This document shows positions 22,474 through 31,240 of a DNA stretch of 64,000 nt, in pieces. The notes under the pieces are model-generated. The model searched no databases and had not been told where the DNA came from. It worked only from the letters and a program-made list of their open reading frames with translations. The position numbers were made by a program, and so were the translations under genes. Location of the stretch: contig CAVSSL010000006.1 of NCBI GenBank assembly GCA_963730585.1, positions 310,001 through 374,000 of the forward strand, written 5' to 3'. This DNA comes from Pedococcus_A sp963730585. Its GTDB lineage: Bacteria > Actinomycetota > Actinomycetes > Actinomycetales > Dermatophilaceae. Numbering within the stretch: the stretch's first letter is position 1; every line of letters begins with the position of its first letter.

Positions 22474-22827
22474 ATGGCTGTTGCCGATGACATCCAGAGG
22501 GCAGTGGGGATCGCATCCGTCGCGTTCGGTGTTGTCGCGGCCCTGAGTCCCCGTCTGTTCCTCGGCCTGTACGGCGTGCCGGACGAGGCAAGCGTGCGGA
22601 CGATGACGCGGCTCTGGGGCACCCGCACGACCGTTCTGGGCGCCCTGGCGCTCACCGTGGAAGGCGCCGAGACCAAGCAGAACCTGATGACCATGAGCGC
22701 CGCGATGAACGCCACGGACGCGGTGATGGTCGCGACCGCTGGTGGCATCCCCGCCCGGGCGCGCGTCCTCGGGTCACTCACCTCGGCTGGGTTCGCAGGC
22801 GCTCTCGCGTACGCGTTGAACCAGTAG
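22474..22827 (+). CDS. Small membrane protein (DUF4267-like, uncertain)
   Basis: This 117-residue protein has an N-terminal hydrophobic helix, a conserved-looking 'RTMTRLWGTRTTVLGAL' segment and further hydrophobic stretches. The pattern resembles small DUF4267-type proteins with about four helices, but I am unsure of the assignment. GGGGAG lies 9 nt before the ATG. It converges with the DUF309 gene. Confidence 0.55.
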   Translation: MAVADDIQRAVGIASVAFGVVAALSPRLFLGLYGVPDEASVRTMTRLWGTRTTVLGALALTVEGAETKQNLMTMSAAMNATDAVMVATAGGIPARARVLGSLTSAGFAGALAYALNQ

Positions 22828-22867
22828 CCCGGACAGCCCGGACTGGGCGGGGAGCCCCCCGACTGGA

Positions 22868-22894
22868 CTGAGGCCGAGTCGTGGCCTGCCTCAG
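22868..22894. terminator. Possible hairpin between convergent genes
   Basis: CTGAGGC pairs with GCCTCAG across a 13-nt loop, overlapping the stop of the minus-strand DUF309 gene. No U-tract is present, so the call is weak. Confidence 0.3.
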
Positions 22895-23322
22895 AACTTC
22901 CCGGCGTGACGTCGCGCCTGCTCCGCGACTGCGTCCACGTCAAGCCCGTAGGCCCAGCGCCCCGTGGCAGCAAACGCTGCCAACCTCTCTGCAGCCCGTT
23001 CGAAGAGTCGATCCGCCCCTACGTGGTTCCCGCGGGCAGCGTGAGTGAGAGCGACGCAGACCTGCGCAAGTCCCTGCCAGAGGTCCCGCTCCTCGAGCGG
23101 TCCGGCCTTCCACCGCGCCTCGAGGACCTCGTGGGCGGCGAAGGGACGGCCGGCCTCCACGAGTCCTCGAGCTGCCGTGAGTGTCTCTTCCGGCGGCAAC
23201 GGCTCCTCCGACACCGGCTCGACACCTTCGGCGCCATAGGGCAGCGGCCGGCCCAACGCGTCGCGAGGCCTTGCCTGGCGAGCACGACCTTCGGTGTCCC
23301 GGTCACGATCAGATCCCGTCAC
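22891..23322 (-). CDS. DUF309-domain protein
   Basis: This protein of about 143 residues has the DUF309 core, including 'FAAHEVLEARWKAGP' and 'LWQGLAQVCVALTHAARGN'. The HExxExxW pattern is the family hallmark, and the fold is all-helical. The role is unknown. The GTG start at 23322 is tentative because it lacks a good ribosome-binding site; the first 30 residues are charged and disordered. Confidence 0.75.
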   Translation of the reverse strand: MTGSDRDRDTEGRARQARPRDALGRPLPYGAEGVEPVSEEPLPPEETLTAARGLVEAGRPFAAHEVLEARWKAGPLEERDLWQGLAQVCVALTHAARGNHVGADRLFERAAERLAAFAATGRWAYGLDVDAVAEQARRHAGKF

Positions 23323-23380
23323 CCGACCAGCGTGCCAAGAAGTGAAGCCATCTGCAGCGTTCCGCTCGCCCACGTGGGCA

Positions 23381-23420
23381 GGTGGCTGAGGGTGGTTCGC
23401 ACCTGGGTCGGTCGTCGCAC
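23381..23420 (+). repeat. 40-bp dispersed repeat, copy 1
   Basis: This intergenic stretch matches 25783-25822 at 34 of 40 positions. Both copies lie between minus-strand genes, here between the DHFR-family gene and DUF309. Confidence 0.5.
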
Positions 23421-23459
23421 TGCGCTCGGGATCGAGGCGATGGACGACTGACGGCGGCG

Positions 23460-24023
23460 TCAGCCCGAGTCGTCGCGGGCGCGCCTGTACCGCTCGTAGA
23501 CCACGCGCGAGCTGAACGTTCTGGTCTCGACCAGGTCCAGCCGAATGTCCTCGGTGACGGGCGGCAGGAAGGGCGTGCCGCCACCGACGACGACCGGGTT
23601 GCGAAACATGTGCAGCTCGTCGACGAGGCCGAGCCCGATCGCTGCCGCGGCCAAGCCGGCGCCGCCGATCGCGACGTCCTTGTCGGTCGCGTCGAGCGCC
23701 GCAGCGGCCTCCTCGGCCAGCGACGCCTCGGCAAGCCGGGCGTTGCCCTGGACGCTGTCGAGCGTGCGGCTGAAGACGACCTTCGGGATGGCGCCCCAGA
23801 CGTCGGCGAACGCGGCCTCGAGGTCGCTGTCGCGCATCGAGGGGTCCGTCTCCCACGGCAGCATGGTCTCGTACAGCCTGCGGCCGCACAGAAAGCCGCC
23901 GAGCTCGCGCGTCTGCGCGACGTGGAAACGGAACTGTTCCTCGCTGGGCACCGACCACTCGAACCCGCCCCCTCGGTCGGCGATGAAGCCGTCGACCGAC
24001 ACGCTCATGGAGTAGATCAGCAT
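23460..24023 (-). CDS. Dihydrofolate reductase / RibD C-terminal family protein
   Basis: This 187-residue protein has the DHFR-like Rossmann fold typical of YwjB/YyaP proteins: 'SMSVSVDGFIAD' at the N-terminus, 'FLCGRRLYETM', 'DVAIGGAGLAAAAIGLGLVDE' and 'VVVGGGTPFLP'. These bind NADPH and are usually annotated as reductases, but true dihydrofolate reduction is unlikely. AAGGAGGAG lies 7 nt before the ATG. It stands alone, divergent from the htrA-like gene. Confidence 0.85.
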   Translation of the reverse strand: MLIYSMSVSVDGFIADRGGGFEWSVPSEEQFRFHVAQTRELGGFLCGRRLYETMLPWETDPSMRDSDLEAAFADVWGAIPKVVFSRTLDSVQGNARLAEASLAEEAAAALDATDKDVAIGGAGLAAAAIGLGLVDELHMFRNPVVVGGGTPFLPPVTEDIRLDLVETRTFSSRVVYERYRRARDDSG

Positions 24024-24153
24024 CGGGATCTCCTCCTTCTGCAGGGTGCTCTGTCACAGCCAGTGTTCGCTATGCCGCGGTGTACGTCTTCCCACCGTTC
24101 CGCCCTCGGTGAACCCCGGAATCCCACCGTGCCCACCACTCGTTGACACAGCC

Positions 24154-25098
24154 ATGAGCACTGACCCAGCGGCGGAGTCGGCCGCGCTGGACGCCTATTC
24201 AGCGATTGTCACCTCCGTTGCGGCGCATCTGACGCCGAAGGTTGCCGCCCTGCGGATCCGGTCGCTCCGCGGGGAGTCAGCGGGGTCGGCCGTGGTCCTG
24301 ACCGGCGAGTCGCACCTGGTCACCAATGCTCACGTCGTCGGCGATGCGAGCGGAGGCAGCGCGGAGTTCGCGGACGGCACGGTCGCCCGATTCCACGTCG
24401 TGGGCCGTGACCCGCTGTCCGACATCGCCGTCATCCGCGCCGACCGTGAGGTGCCGACCCCGCCTGAGTACGGCGACGCGAGTGTGCTCCTGGTCGGCTC
24501 GCTCGTGGTGGCCGTCGGCAACCCGCTGGGCCTCTCTGGCACGGTGACAGCGGGGGTGGTGAGCGCCCTTGGACGCAGTATGCCGGTGCGGACCCGCACG
24601 ACGGCGCGCCTGATCGAGGACGTCATCCAGACCGACGCTGCGCTCAACCCGGGCAATTCCGGCGGTGCGCTGGCCGACAGCCGCGGTCGCGTCGTCGGGA
24701 TCAACACGGCCGTCGCCGGAATAGGCCTGGGCATGGCGGTGCCCATCAATGCCACGACCCACCGCATCATCGACGCGCTCATGCATGACGGGCGGGTGCG
24801 GCGCGCGTTCCTCGGTCTCGTGAGCACCCCCGCACGGCTGACGCCCGTCCAGGCTGAGCGATACGGGCAGCGCGCAGCGTTGCGAGTCGTCGAGGTCGTG
24901 GAGAAGAGCCCGGCCGCGCAGAGCGGCTTGCTCGCGGGCGATCTGGTCCTCGCGATCGACGGCGCTCCGCTTGGCGATGCCCAGTCGTTGCAGAAACACC
25001 TGTTTGCCGACGCGATCGGGCGGCGGATGGAAGTCACCGTCATCCGCAACGGGGCACTGGTGGACGCCGTGGTTCTGCCGAGCGAGCTTCCAGACTGA
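24154..25098 (+). CDS. HtrA/DegP-like serine protease without signal peptide
   Basis: This 314-residue protein has a trypsin-like domain with triad H60 (TNAHVV), D90 (LSDIAVI) and S169 (GNSGGA), followed by one PDZ domain (about residues 215-310, 'AAQSGLLAGDLVLAIDG'). Typical HtrA proteins are exported or membrane-anchored. Here the N-terminus is hydrophilic with no signal or membrane segment, implying a cytosolic protease or a missed upstream start. No ribosome-binding site is evident before the ATG at 24154. Confidence 0.8.
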   Translation: MSTDPAAESAALDAYSAIVTSVAAHLTPKVAALRIRSLRGESAGSAVVLTGESHLVTNAHVVGDASGGSAEFADGTVARFHVVGRDPLSDIAVIRADREVPTPPEYGDASVLLVGSLVVAVGNPLGLSGTVTAGVVSALGRSMPVRTRTTARLIEDVIQTDAALNPGNSGGALADSRGRVVGINTAVAGIGLGMAVPINATTHRIIDALMHDGRVRRAFLGLVSTPARLTPVQAERYGQRAALRVVEVVEKSPAAQSGLLAGDLVLAIDGAPLGDAQSLQKHLFADAIGRRMEVTVIRNGALVDAVVLPSELPD

Positions 25099-25138
25099 CG
25101 AGGGCGCCACCAGAGGTCGGAGTCGAGCCCGCGACCTT

Positions 25139-25166
25139 GCTGGACCAGCGACGCTGCTGGACCAGC
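25139..25166. terminator. Paired GCTGGACCAGC repeats between convergent genes
   Basis: The near-perfect palindrome GCTGGACCAGC occurs at 25139-25149 and 25156-25166. The two copies can fold singly or pair with each other as a longer hairpin. The position between the ends of htrA-like and GNAT genes suits a bidirectional terminator, though no U-tract is present. Confidence 0.4.
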
Positions 25167-25200
25167 CCGGACAACGCTGGGCGTCATGACATCGGGCGGG

Positions 25201-25737
25201 TCAGAGCCGTCTCGTGGTGAAGAGGGTGGTCCCGCAGACCGGGTCCACCTCCTTCCGCCCGGTCTCGGTGAACCCGACCTTGGCCAGCACCCGGCGAGAA
25301 GCCGTGTTCCAGTCCCAGACCGTGGCCCACAGACGTTGGTACCCGGAGGATCTCGCCCAGTCCAGAACCGCCAACGAGGCCTCGGTCGCGTATCCCTGAC
25401 ACCAGACTCGGCGAAGCAGCTCGAACGCCAGTTCCGGCTCCCCTTCCGATCCTCGTCCGCTGTCGATCAGTCCGCAGTAACCGATGACGTCACGAGAGGC
25501 CTTGCGCTCGACCGCCAGCAACCCGATGGACGATGGCTGGTTGGCGCGGATCGCCTCCTCGAGGTCTGCGACCGTGGGGTGTCCCTCCGCGTCGATGCGG
25601 CGGTGCGGCGGCACTCGAGGATCGCGTTCGGTCCACAGCTCACGCTGGACGACCGCCTCGGCCACCCGCCATGGCCGAAGCAGCAGGCGACCCGTCTCGA
25701 GCACAACCTCGCGGCCCGGAGTCGCTCCACCTGCCAT
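25201..25737 (-). CDS. GNAT N-acetyltransferase (RimJ/RimL-like)
   Basis: This 178-residue protein begins 'LETGRLLLRPWR', the standard RimJ/RimL-type opening, and has the acetyl-CoA loop region 'VWCQGYATEASLAVLDWA' (Q-x-x-G-x-A pattern) followed by 'NTASRRVLAKVGF'. It should acetylate an amine on a small molecule or a protein N-terminus; the substrate is unknown. It lies in the lower-GC accessory stretch. Confidence 0.85.
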   Translation of the reverse strand: MAGGATPGREVVLETGRLLLRPWRVAEAVVQRELWTERDPRVPPHRRIDAEGHPTVADLEEAIRANQPSSIGLLAVERKASRDVIGYCGLIDSGRGSEGEPELAFELLRRVWCQGYATEASLAVLDWARSSGYQRLWATVWDWNTASRRVLAKVGFTETGRKEVDPVCGTTLFTTRRL

Positions 25738-25782
25738 GACGGCAACCCTCTCACGGGCGAACGCACCGCCATGCCGCGGTGA

Positions 25783-25822
25783 TGTGGCTGCAGGTGGTTC
25801 GCGCCTAGGTCGGTCGCCGCAC
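25783..25822 (+). repeat. 40-bp dispersed repeat, copy 2
   Basis: This is the partner of 23381-23420 (34 of 40 identical). The last bases overlap the 3' end of the minus-strand membrane protein gene. Confidence 0.5.
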
Positions 25823-26467
25823 GAGCAGCACGCACGTGGTCAGCAGCCAGGCCCAGAACGCGGCGTACGGAACCAGCCAGACAACCGGGACGGCCCAGGC
25901 GAACTGCGCCAGCCCCAGGGCGATCCCGCTCACGAGACCCCACCAGCCCAGCCACCGCGGCAGGGCGCCCGACGAGAGCATGACCCAGCCGCAGGCGAGC
26001 GCGAAGCCGCCCATCGGCAACCAGACGTTGGTGAACCCCACCATGGTCACGTCATAGGCGTAGGCCAGCTGACCCTGGTCCAGGATGGTGGCCCGGCGGC
26101 TGGCTGCCTCCACGCTGGAGTCGAGGATGACGAACGCAGCGACCATCACGCTCGACAGCAGGGCCACAGTCGACCGCAGGGGCACGTCGCCCTCGACACG
26201 GCGCAGGAGGAGCGCAAGGCCGACCATGAACCAGAGCAGGACGAACATGCCGATGTCGGCCACGACCTCCGCCGTCCGCACCCACGTCACGTCCAGGCCG
26301 CGGAGGTACTCGGTCGCCGCCTCGGCCGTGGCGTCGGTTGGCGGCTCGCCCGGCGAAGCGGCGATCAGGCCCGCGAAGAGCAGCGCGGCGCCGACCAGCC
26401 CGGCCACGCCGACGATCCGAGCGAGAGGGTGGGCACGCACCGCGTCGACGCCGAGCTGCGCGGTCAT
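25805..26467 (-). CDS. Six-helix membrane protein (DUF4386-like)
   Basis: This 220-residue protein has six predicted membrane helices, beginning 'IVGVAGLVGAALLFAGL', with an extracytoplasmic loop after the first. The pattern resembles DUF4386 proteins of unknown function. GGGAGG 7 nt upstream fixes the ATG at 26467. It may be co-transcribed with the F420-type gene 41 bp upstream. Confidence 0.6.
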   Translation of the reverse strand: MTAQLGVDAVRAHPLARIVGVAGLVGAALLFAGLIAASPGEPPTDATAEAATEYLRGLDVTWVRTAEVVADIGMFVLLWFMVGLALLLRRVEGDVPLRSTVALLSSVMVAAFVILDSSVEAASRRATILDQGQLAYAYDVTMVGFTNVWLPMGGFALACGWVMLSSGALPRWLGWWGLVSGIALGLAQFAWAVPVVWLVPYAAFWAWLLTTCVLLVRRPT

Positions 26468-26508
26468 CGCTGCACCTCCCTCGGTGTGATGCGTATCGGC
26501 CGATGCGG

Positions 26509-27021
26509 TCAAGCGCCGGGCTCGGCGCCGTCGCGGGGCTCGAGGACGACAACGGCAGTCTCGGTGGGCCGCCGGGCGGCGTAGTCGTCGAGGTTCCTGT
26601 CGATCTCGGCCCAGCGGGACCACAGTCTCTCGCGCTCTTCGCCCTGCGCGCGGCGCGCACGGACCTGTCGGGCTCCGTCGCGGGTCTGGGCGATGGCGTC
26701 CGGGTGGTCCTTCAGGTTCAGCCACCACGCCGGTTCGGCCGGGCCCCACCCGTTCATCGCCATCGTGACCAGGTTGCGACCGTCCTCGACGTAGCCGACG
26801 ACGACCTGTCGTGGCAAACCACTGCGTCGGCCCGTCGTGGTGAGCCGGAGCGTCCCCCACCGGCCCGGCCTCGGCCGCCACAAACCGAGCCGGCCGCCGG
26901 TCACGCGCAACAGCGCGCGATGGCCGTGCCAGAAGGCCACGATGAACCAGCGCGGCGGAAGCCGTGCCTGCCGTCGACCCGCCACCGCCCCTCGCGCCTC
27001 ACGACCACTCGACATGTCCAC
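26509..27021 (-). CDS. Deazaflavin-dependent nitroreductase family (Ddn/DUF385)
   Basis: This protein of about 170 residues has the split-barrel Ddn pattern: 'LTTTGRRSGLPRQVVVGYVEDGRNLVTMAMNGW' in essence, followed by 'PAWWLNLKDHPDA'. Family members use F420H2 for reductions or quinone chemistry. I start at GTG 27021 because AAGGG lies 7 nt upstream; ATG 27015 is an alternative. The presence of another F420-type enzyme at 51.7 kb suggests the host makes F420. Confidence 0.8.
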   Translation of the reverse strand: MDMSSGREARGAVAGRRQARLPPRWFIVAFWHGHRALLRVTGGRLGLWRPRPGRWGTLRLTTTGRRSGLPRQVVVGYVEDGRNLVTMAMNGWGPAEPAWWLNLKDHPDAIAQTRDGARQVRARRAQGEERERLWSRWAEIDRNLDDYAARRPTETAVVVLEPRDGAEPGA

Positions 27022-27104
27022 AGCGTCACCCTTCGGGACGGGCCCGGCCAGGGCCAGAGGTCCGCTGAGTGAGGGGGCGCTTCGGTGGCGGCTCACCGTA
27101 GCCG

Positions 27105-27911
27105 TCAATGACCAAAGATTGCCTCGACATCCGGTAGTCGCTCGAAGCGGGAGAACGTGCCGTCGTCGGCGATTTCCCTTGCAGCCTGGAGGAATCCACT
27201 CCAAGCGGTGCGGGCGAGAGTGCCCCCCACGCTGATCCGTCGCACTCCCAGCCGTTCCGCCTCGGCGACTGTGCAGAACGGCGCGTTGATCAGAAGGTTC
27301 ACAGGTTTGGGGGACACCGCGGAGACGATCGCCGTGACGTGCTCGAGCGATTCGATCCGTGGCGCGTACAGGCAGTCGGCGCCCGCGTCGGCGTAGGCGC
27401 GCAACCGACGGATCGTCTCGTCGATGTCCGGGCGCCCGCACACGAACCCCTCGGATCGACCGGTGAGGATGATCCCGGTGCCGCTTTCGTCGATCGCGCG
27501 GCGCGCGGCCGCAACCCGATCCACGGCAAGTCCGAAGTCAAAGAGCGGATGAGCCTCGTCGCCCGACGAGTCCTCGATCGAGAGGCCGGCGATCCCCGTG
27601 TCCGCGGCCCTTTTCACGTTCGCTGCGACGTGCTCCGGGTCGACCGCGAAACCACCCTGGAAGTCGGCGTTCACCGGCACGTTCACGGCGTCAGCCATGA
27701 CACGCAGATGCTCGAGAGCCTGCTCCAGCGTGACCTGGTTGTCTGCGCGGCCCAGCGTCCATGCCAAACCGGCACTTGTCGTCGCCAAAGCCTTGAAGCC
27801 CATCTGTTCGAGGACCCGAGCGCTGCCCATGTCCCAAGGGTTCGGCATCACGAAACACCCTGAGGAGTGCAAACGGCGGAACTCGGCGATTCGCTCGTCC
27901 TGGACGTTCAT
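27105..27911 (-). CDS. Isocitrate lyase / PEP mutase superfamily enzyme
   Basis: This 268-residue single-domain TIM-barrel has 'MPNPWDMGSARVLEQMGF', 'TTSAGLAW', 'VNADFQGGF' and 'SIEDSSG', the substrate and Mg-binding blocks of the ICL/PEPM superfamily. The long loop with KKCGH of true isocitrate lyase is missing, so it is probably a 2-oxoacid lyase/decarboxylase or methylisocitrate-lyase-like enzyme. GAGGTGCGAC precedes the ATG at 27911. Its GC content appears lower than neighbouring genes, consistent with transfer. Confidence 0.85.
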   Translation of the reverse strand: MNVQDERIAEFRRLHSSGCFVMPNPWDMGSARVLEQMGFKALATTSAGLAWTLGRADNQVTLEQALEHLRVMADAVNVPVNADFQGGFAVDPEHVAANVKRAADTGIAGLSIEDSSGDEAHPLFDFGLAVDRVAAARRAIDESGTGIILTGRSEGFVCGRPDIDETIRRLRAYADAGADCLYAPRIESLEHVTAIVSAVSPKPVNLLINAPFCTVAEAERLGVRRISVGGTLARTAWSGFLQAAREIADDGTFSRFERLPDVEAIFGH

Positions 27912-28031
27912 GTCGCACCTCGTCAGCGGCCGGATGTCTGAAGGGTAATCCGGTTCGAGGGCTGTGGGCAGCCCACCGAGCGGTGGTGGCCGCATGACGG
28001 CTGCCAGCGCCACAAGAGGTTTCGTCGGGCG

Positions 28032-29264
28032 CTAGTCCAGCTGGTCGCGTCGACGTGTCAGGTATGCCGTTTCGGCGGTGTTGCCCGCCAGCTCGATGGC
28101 CTTGTCGTACGCCGCGCGTGACTCCTGGCTCCTGCCCAGCCGGCGCAGCAGGTCAGCGCGCGTCGCGTGGTAGGCGTGGTACCCCGCCAACGTGTCCGCG
28201 AGCCGGTCGACGGCCGCCAGCGCCACCTCCGGGCCGTCGAGCTCGGCGACCGCGACGGACCGGTTGAGGGCGACGACCGGGGAGGGGTCGAGGCGCATGA
28301 GCTGGTCGTAGAGGGCGACGACCTGCGACCAGTCGGTGTCGCGTGCGTCGCGGGTGGAGGTGTGCACGGCGTTGATCGCTGCGAGGAGCTGGTAGCGACC
28401 CGGGGCCACCCCGGCAGCGAGGCGCTCGCGCACCAGCTGGTGCCCCTCGGCCACCATCGCCGCGTCCCACGCGCCACGGTCCTGCTCGGCGAGGGTGACC
28501 AGCTCGCCACTCGCTGACACCCGGGCGAGGCGGCGCGCCTCGGCAAGGAGCATCAGCGCCAGCAGCCCGGCCACCTCACCGTCCTCCGGCATGAGCGTCC
28601 TGACCAGGCGTGTGAGCCGGATCGCCTCCGCGGTCAGGTCGTGACGGACGGGGTCGGTGTCGGGTCCGGTCGCCAGGTAGCCCTCGTTGAAGACCAGGAA
28701 GAGGACGGCGAGCACGCCCGGGACGCGTGCCGGGAGATCCTCCGCGGACGGCACCCGGTAGGGGATGCGAGCCGCCTTGATCTTGGCCTTGGCGCGAGTG
28801 ATCCGCTGCCCCAGCGTGGCCTCCGGCACCAGGAAGGCACGCGCGATCTCGGGCACGGTCAGACCTCCCACCAGACGCAGGGTCAGCGCCACGCGGGCCT
28901 CCATCGAGAGCGCCGGGTGACAGCAGGTGAAGACCAGCCGGAGCCGGTCGTCGTCGATGGCCCCGACAGGTTCTGGCGGGTCGTCGTCGTGCGCCATCTG
29001 AGCCTGCTTCTCCTTGTCAGCGCGCTTGTCCTCGCGCCGGATCCGGTCGATGGCCTTGCGGTTGGCCGTGGTGGTCAGCCAGGCGCCGGGGTTGGGGGGT
29101 ATGCCGTCGGCCGGCCACCGCTGGACGGCGGTCGCGAACGCCTCGGCCGCTGCCTCCTCGGCGATGTCGAGGTCGCCGAAACGTCTGGTCAGGGAGGCGA
29201 CCACCCGCGCCCACTCCTCGTGGTGGGTCTGGGTGATCGCCTCCCGGACGTCGACCACGCTCAC
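28032..29264 (-). CDS. ECF42-type RNA polymerase sigma factor with C-terminal TPR-like extension
   Basis: This 410-residue protein has sigma region 2 at its N-terminus (about residues 15-80, 'DIAEEAAAEAFATAVQRW'), region 4 (about 125-185, 'GGLTVPEIARAFLVPEAT') and a long helical C-terminal extension with TPR-like repeats. This is the architecture of ECF42 sigma factors (DUF6596), which lack an anti-sigma factor and are genetically linked to DGPF/YCII proteins. The gene overlaps its DGPF partner by four bases (GTGA). The extension probably controls activity. Confidence 0.88.
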   Translation of the reverse strand: MSVVDVREAITQTHHEEWARVVASLTRRFGDLDIAEEAAAEAFATAVQRWPADGIPPNPGAWLTTTANRKAIDRIRREDKRADKEKQAQMAHDDDPPEPVGAIDDDRLRLVFTCCHPALSMEARVALTLRLVGGLTVPEIARAFLVPEATLGQRITRAKAKIKAARIPYRVPSAEDLPARVPGVLAVLFLVFNEGYLATGPDTDPVRHDLTAEAIRLTRLVRTLMPEDGEVAGLLALMLLAEARRLARVSASGELVTLAEQDRGAWDAAMVAEGHQLVRERLAAGVAPGRYQLLAAINAVHTSTRDARDTDWSQVVALYDQLMRLDPSPVVALNRSVAVAELDGPEVALAAVDRLADTLAGYHAYHATRADLLRRLGRSQESRAAYDKAIELAGNTAETAYLTRRRDQLD

Positions 29265-29584
29265 AGGAACGGCCGCACCTCGATCTTGCGGTTGCAGGAC
29301 TTCGACCCCTCGGTGGCGAGCTTCAGGGCCGCGTCGAGGTCTGGTGCCTCGAGGATCCAGAAGCCGGCCAGGTACTCCTTCGTCTCCACGAAGGGACCGT
29401 CGGTGATCATCGCCTCCCCAGCCCGGTTGTCGATGACGGTGGCCGAGCTGGGTGAGGCGAGGCCGCCGGCGAAGACCCAGTGACCGTCGGCCTTGAGCTG
29501 CTCGTTGAACACGTCGATCGCCGCCATCTCGTCCGGGGTGGCGAGGTCGGCGCTGTCGTGGATCACGGAAACCAGGTACTGCAC
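29261..29584 (-). CDS. YCII-related DGPF-motif protein
   Basis: This 107-residue ferredoxin-fold protein carries the DGPF signature in 'ITDGPFVETKEYLAGFW'. DGPF proteins are the constant partners of ECF42 sigma factors and are thought to be targets of them; the biochemical function is unknown. GTG is the start, with AGGAG about 10 nt upstream. The sigma factor start overlaps its stop, so both are made from one transcript. Confidence 0.88.
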   Translation of the reverse strand: MQYLVSVIHDSADLATPDEMAAIDVFNEQLKADGHWVFAGGLASPSSATVIDNRAGEAMITDGPFVETKEYLAGFWILEAPDLDAALKLATEGSKSCNRKIEVRPFL

Positions 29585-29722
29585 CTCGGGTCATCTCCTG
29601 TGGTTGGCGGCGCCCCTCGTGGGCGGCCTCTCACCCCTGCTACGAACACCTCTGCCCCGATCCGACACCTCAGCCCGGACTTCTTTCAAGAGCTTCCCGG
29701 TGTGCCGCCGCGCTGCGGGTCG

Positions 29723-31135
29723 TCAGGTTCGGTGAGCCGTCCGGGCGTGTTGGCCGACCGGCTGCGGTTCGGCCCCGGTGCGCGGTGCCGGCGTCGCCCG
29801 GAGGGCCACGGCAGTGACGCCGGCTGCGACCATCGCGGCACCGACGAGCCACAGCCCGGTGCGCTGGCTTCCGGTCACGTCGGCGAGCCAGCCGGTGATG
29901 TACGGCGCCGCGAAGCCGGCGGTGTTGCCCACGGAGTTGACCAGGGCGATGCCGCTGGCCGCGGCGGCACCTGTGAGGAACGCGGTGGGGAGGGCCCAGA
30001 AGGTGGGCAGGGCGCACATCACGCCGACGGCGCAGACGGTGACCGCGGCCATGGCTGCTGCGGGGCTCCCCAGGTAGAGCGCCACCGGGATGGCAGCGCC
30101 CCCGACGAACGCCGGCAGGGCGACGTGCCACACCCGCTCGCCGCGTCGGTCACCATGCCGGGCCCACCACAACATCGCCACCGCGCCCACGGCATACGGG
30201 ATCGCGTTGATGAGCCCACGCTCGAGGAGGGAGTAGCTCGTGCCGAACTGCTCCTCGAACCCCTTGATGATCGTCGGGAGGAAGAACCCGAGGGCGTAGA
30301 GGCCGTAGACGATCCCGAAGTACACGAACGCCAGCGCCCAGATCCGGCCGCTGGTGAGCGACTCGCGCATCGACACGTGGTAGGTGCGGCTCTTGTGGTC
30401 GTCGTCGGCCTCCAGGGCGGCAGCCAGCGCGCGGCGCTCGCCGGGCTCCAGCCAGGTGGCGTCGGCGGGGCGGTCGGTGAGGAAGAACCACGTCACGACC
30501 CCGAGAGCCACCGCGGGGACGCCCTCGAGGAGGAACATGGCCCGCCACCCGGAGAGGCCGAGGAGGCCCTCGCCGTGCTCGATGAGCAGGGACGACAACG
30601 GTGCCCCGACCGCCGAGGAGACCGGGATCGCGGCCATGAAGAGCGCCATCATCCTGGCCCGCTCCCTCTGCGGGAACCAGAACGTCAGGTAGAGCACGAT
30701 TCCGGGGAAGAAGCCGGCCTCGGCCACTCCGAGCAGGAAGCGCAGCGTGTAGAGCCAGCCCTCGTTGGGAACGAACGCCAGCGCGGCCGCCACGAGGCCC
30801 CAGGTCACCATGATGCGGGCGATCCAGCGGCGGGCCCCGAACCGGTGCAGGGCAAGGTTGCTCGGCACCTCGAGCAGCAGGTACCCGATGAAGAAGATGC
30901 CGGCAGCGAGGCCGAACGCCGCCTTGCTCAGGCCGAGCTCGTCGTTCATGCCGTTCGGACCGGCGAAGCCGATGTTCGTGCGGTCGAGGTAGTTCACGAA
31001 GTAGAGCAGCGCAAGGAAGGGCGTCAGCCGTCGGGCCACCTTGGCGGTCGCCGACCTGAGCTCGGGGTCCGTGCCGGCACCCGAAGGCGTCCCGGGCTCA
31101 AGGCGGGTTTGGGCGGCGTTGTGCTCACTCGTCAT
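29723..31135 (-). CDS. MFS transporter, ACS (anion:cation symporter) family
   Basis: This 470-residue, 12-helix transporter has the ACS-family signature 'YFVNYLDRTNIGFA' in helix 1 and a long central cytosolic loop. Relatives take up organic anions such as phthalate, glucarate or tartrate by proton symport. No catabolic genes adjoin it, so the substrate is unknown. A stretch with GGGGGAACC precedes the ATG. Confidence 0.85.
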   Translation of the reverse strand: MTSEHNAAQTRLEPGTPSGAGTDPELRSATAKVARRLTPFLALLYFVNYLDRTNIGFAGPNGMNDELGLSKAAFGLAAGIFFIGYLLLEVPSNLALHRFGARRWIARIMVTWGLVAAALAFVPNEGWLYTLRFLLGVAEAGFFPGIVLYLTFWFPQRERARMMALFMAAIPVSSAVGAPLSSLLIEHGEGLLGLSGWRAMFLLEGVPAVALGVVTWFFLTDRPADATWLEPGERRALAAALEADDDHKSRTYHVSMRESLTSGRIWALAFVYFGIVYGLYALGFFLPTIIKGFEEQFGTSYSLLERGLINAIPYAVGAVAMLWWARHGDRRGERVWHVALPAFVGGAAIPVALYLGSPAAAMAAVTVCAVGVMCALPTFWALPTAFLTGAAAASGIALVNSVGNTAGFAAPYITGWLADVTGSQRTGLWLVGAAMVAAGVTAVALRATPAPRTGAEPQPVGQHARTAHRT

Positions 31136-31178
31136 CGAGGTTCCCCCGTCGCGGGTCGTGGGCGCGTGCCCGCCGAGG

Positions 31179-31227
31179 CTGCCACACCCCTCGGCCGCCC
31201 GCAGTTCGGGAGCCGGAGGGTGCGGCA
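31179..31227 (-). terminator. Hairpin terminator after the DUF885 gene
   Basis: A 17-nt inverted repeat (31179-31195 with 31211-31227, three mismatches) lies just past the stop of the minus-strand DUF885 gene and before the MFS gene. It is likely to separate the two transcripts. Confidence 0.45.
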
Positions 31228-31240
31228 GTCCGGGGGTGAC

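Noticed and set aside
25108..25136. A tRNA T-arm-like stretch (GAGTCGAGCCC with flanking CGCGACC)
   Set aside because: No acceptor, D-arm or anticodon arm can be folded around it. It may be a chance match or an old tRNA fragment, but there is not enough to call.
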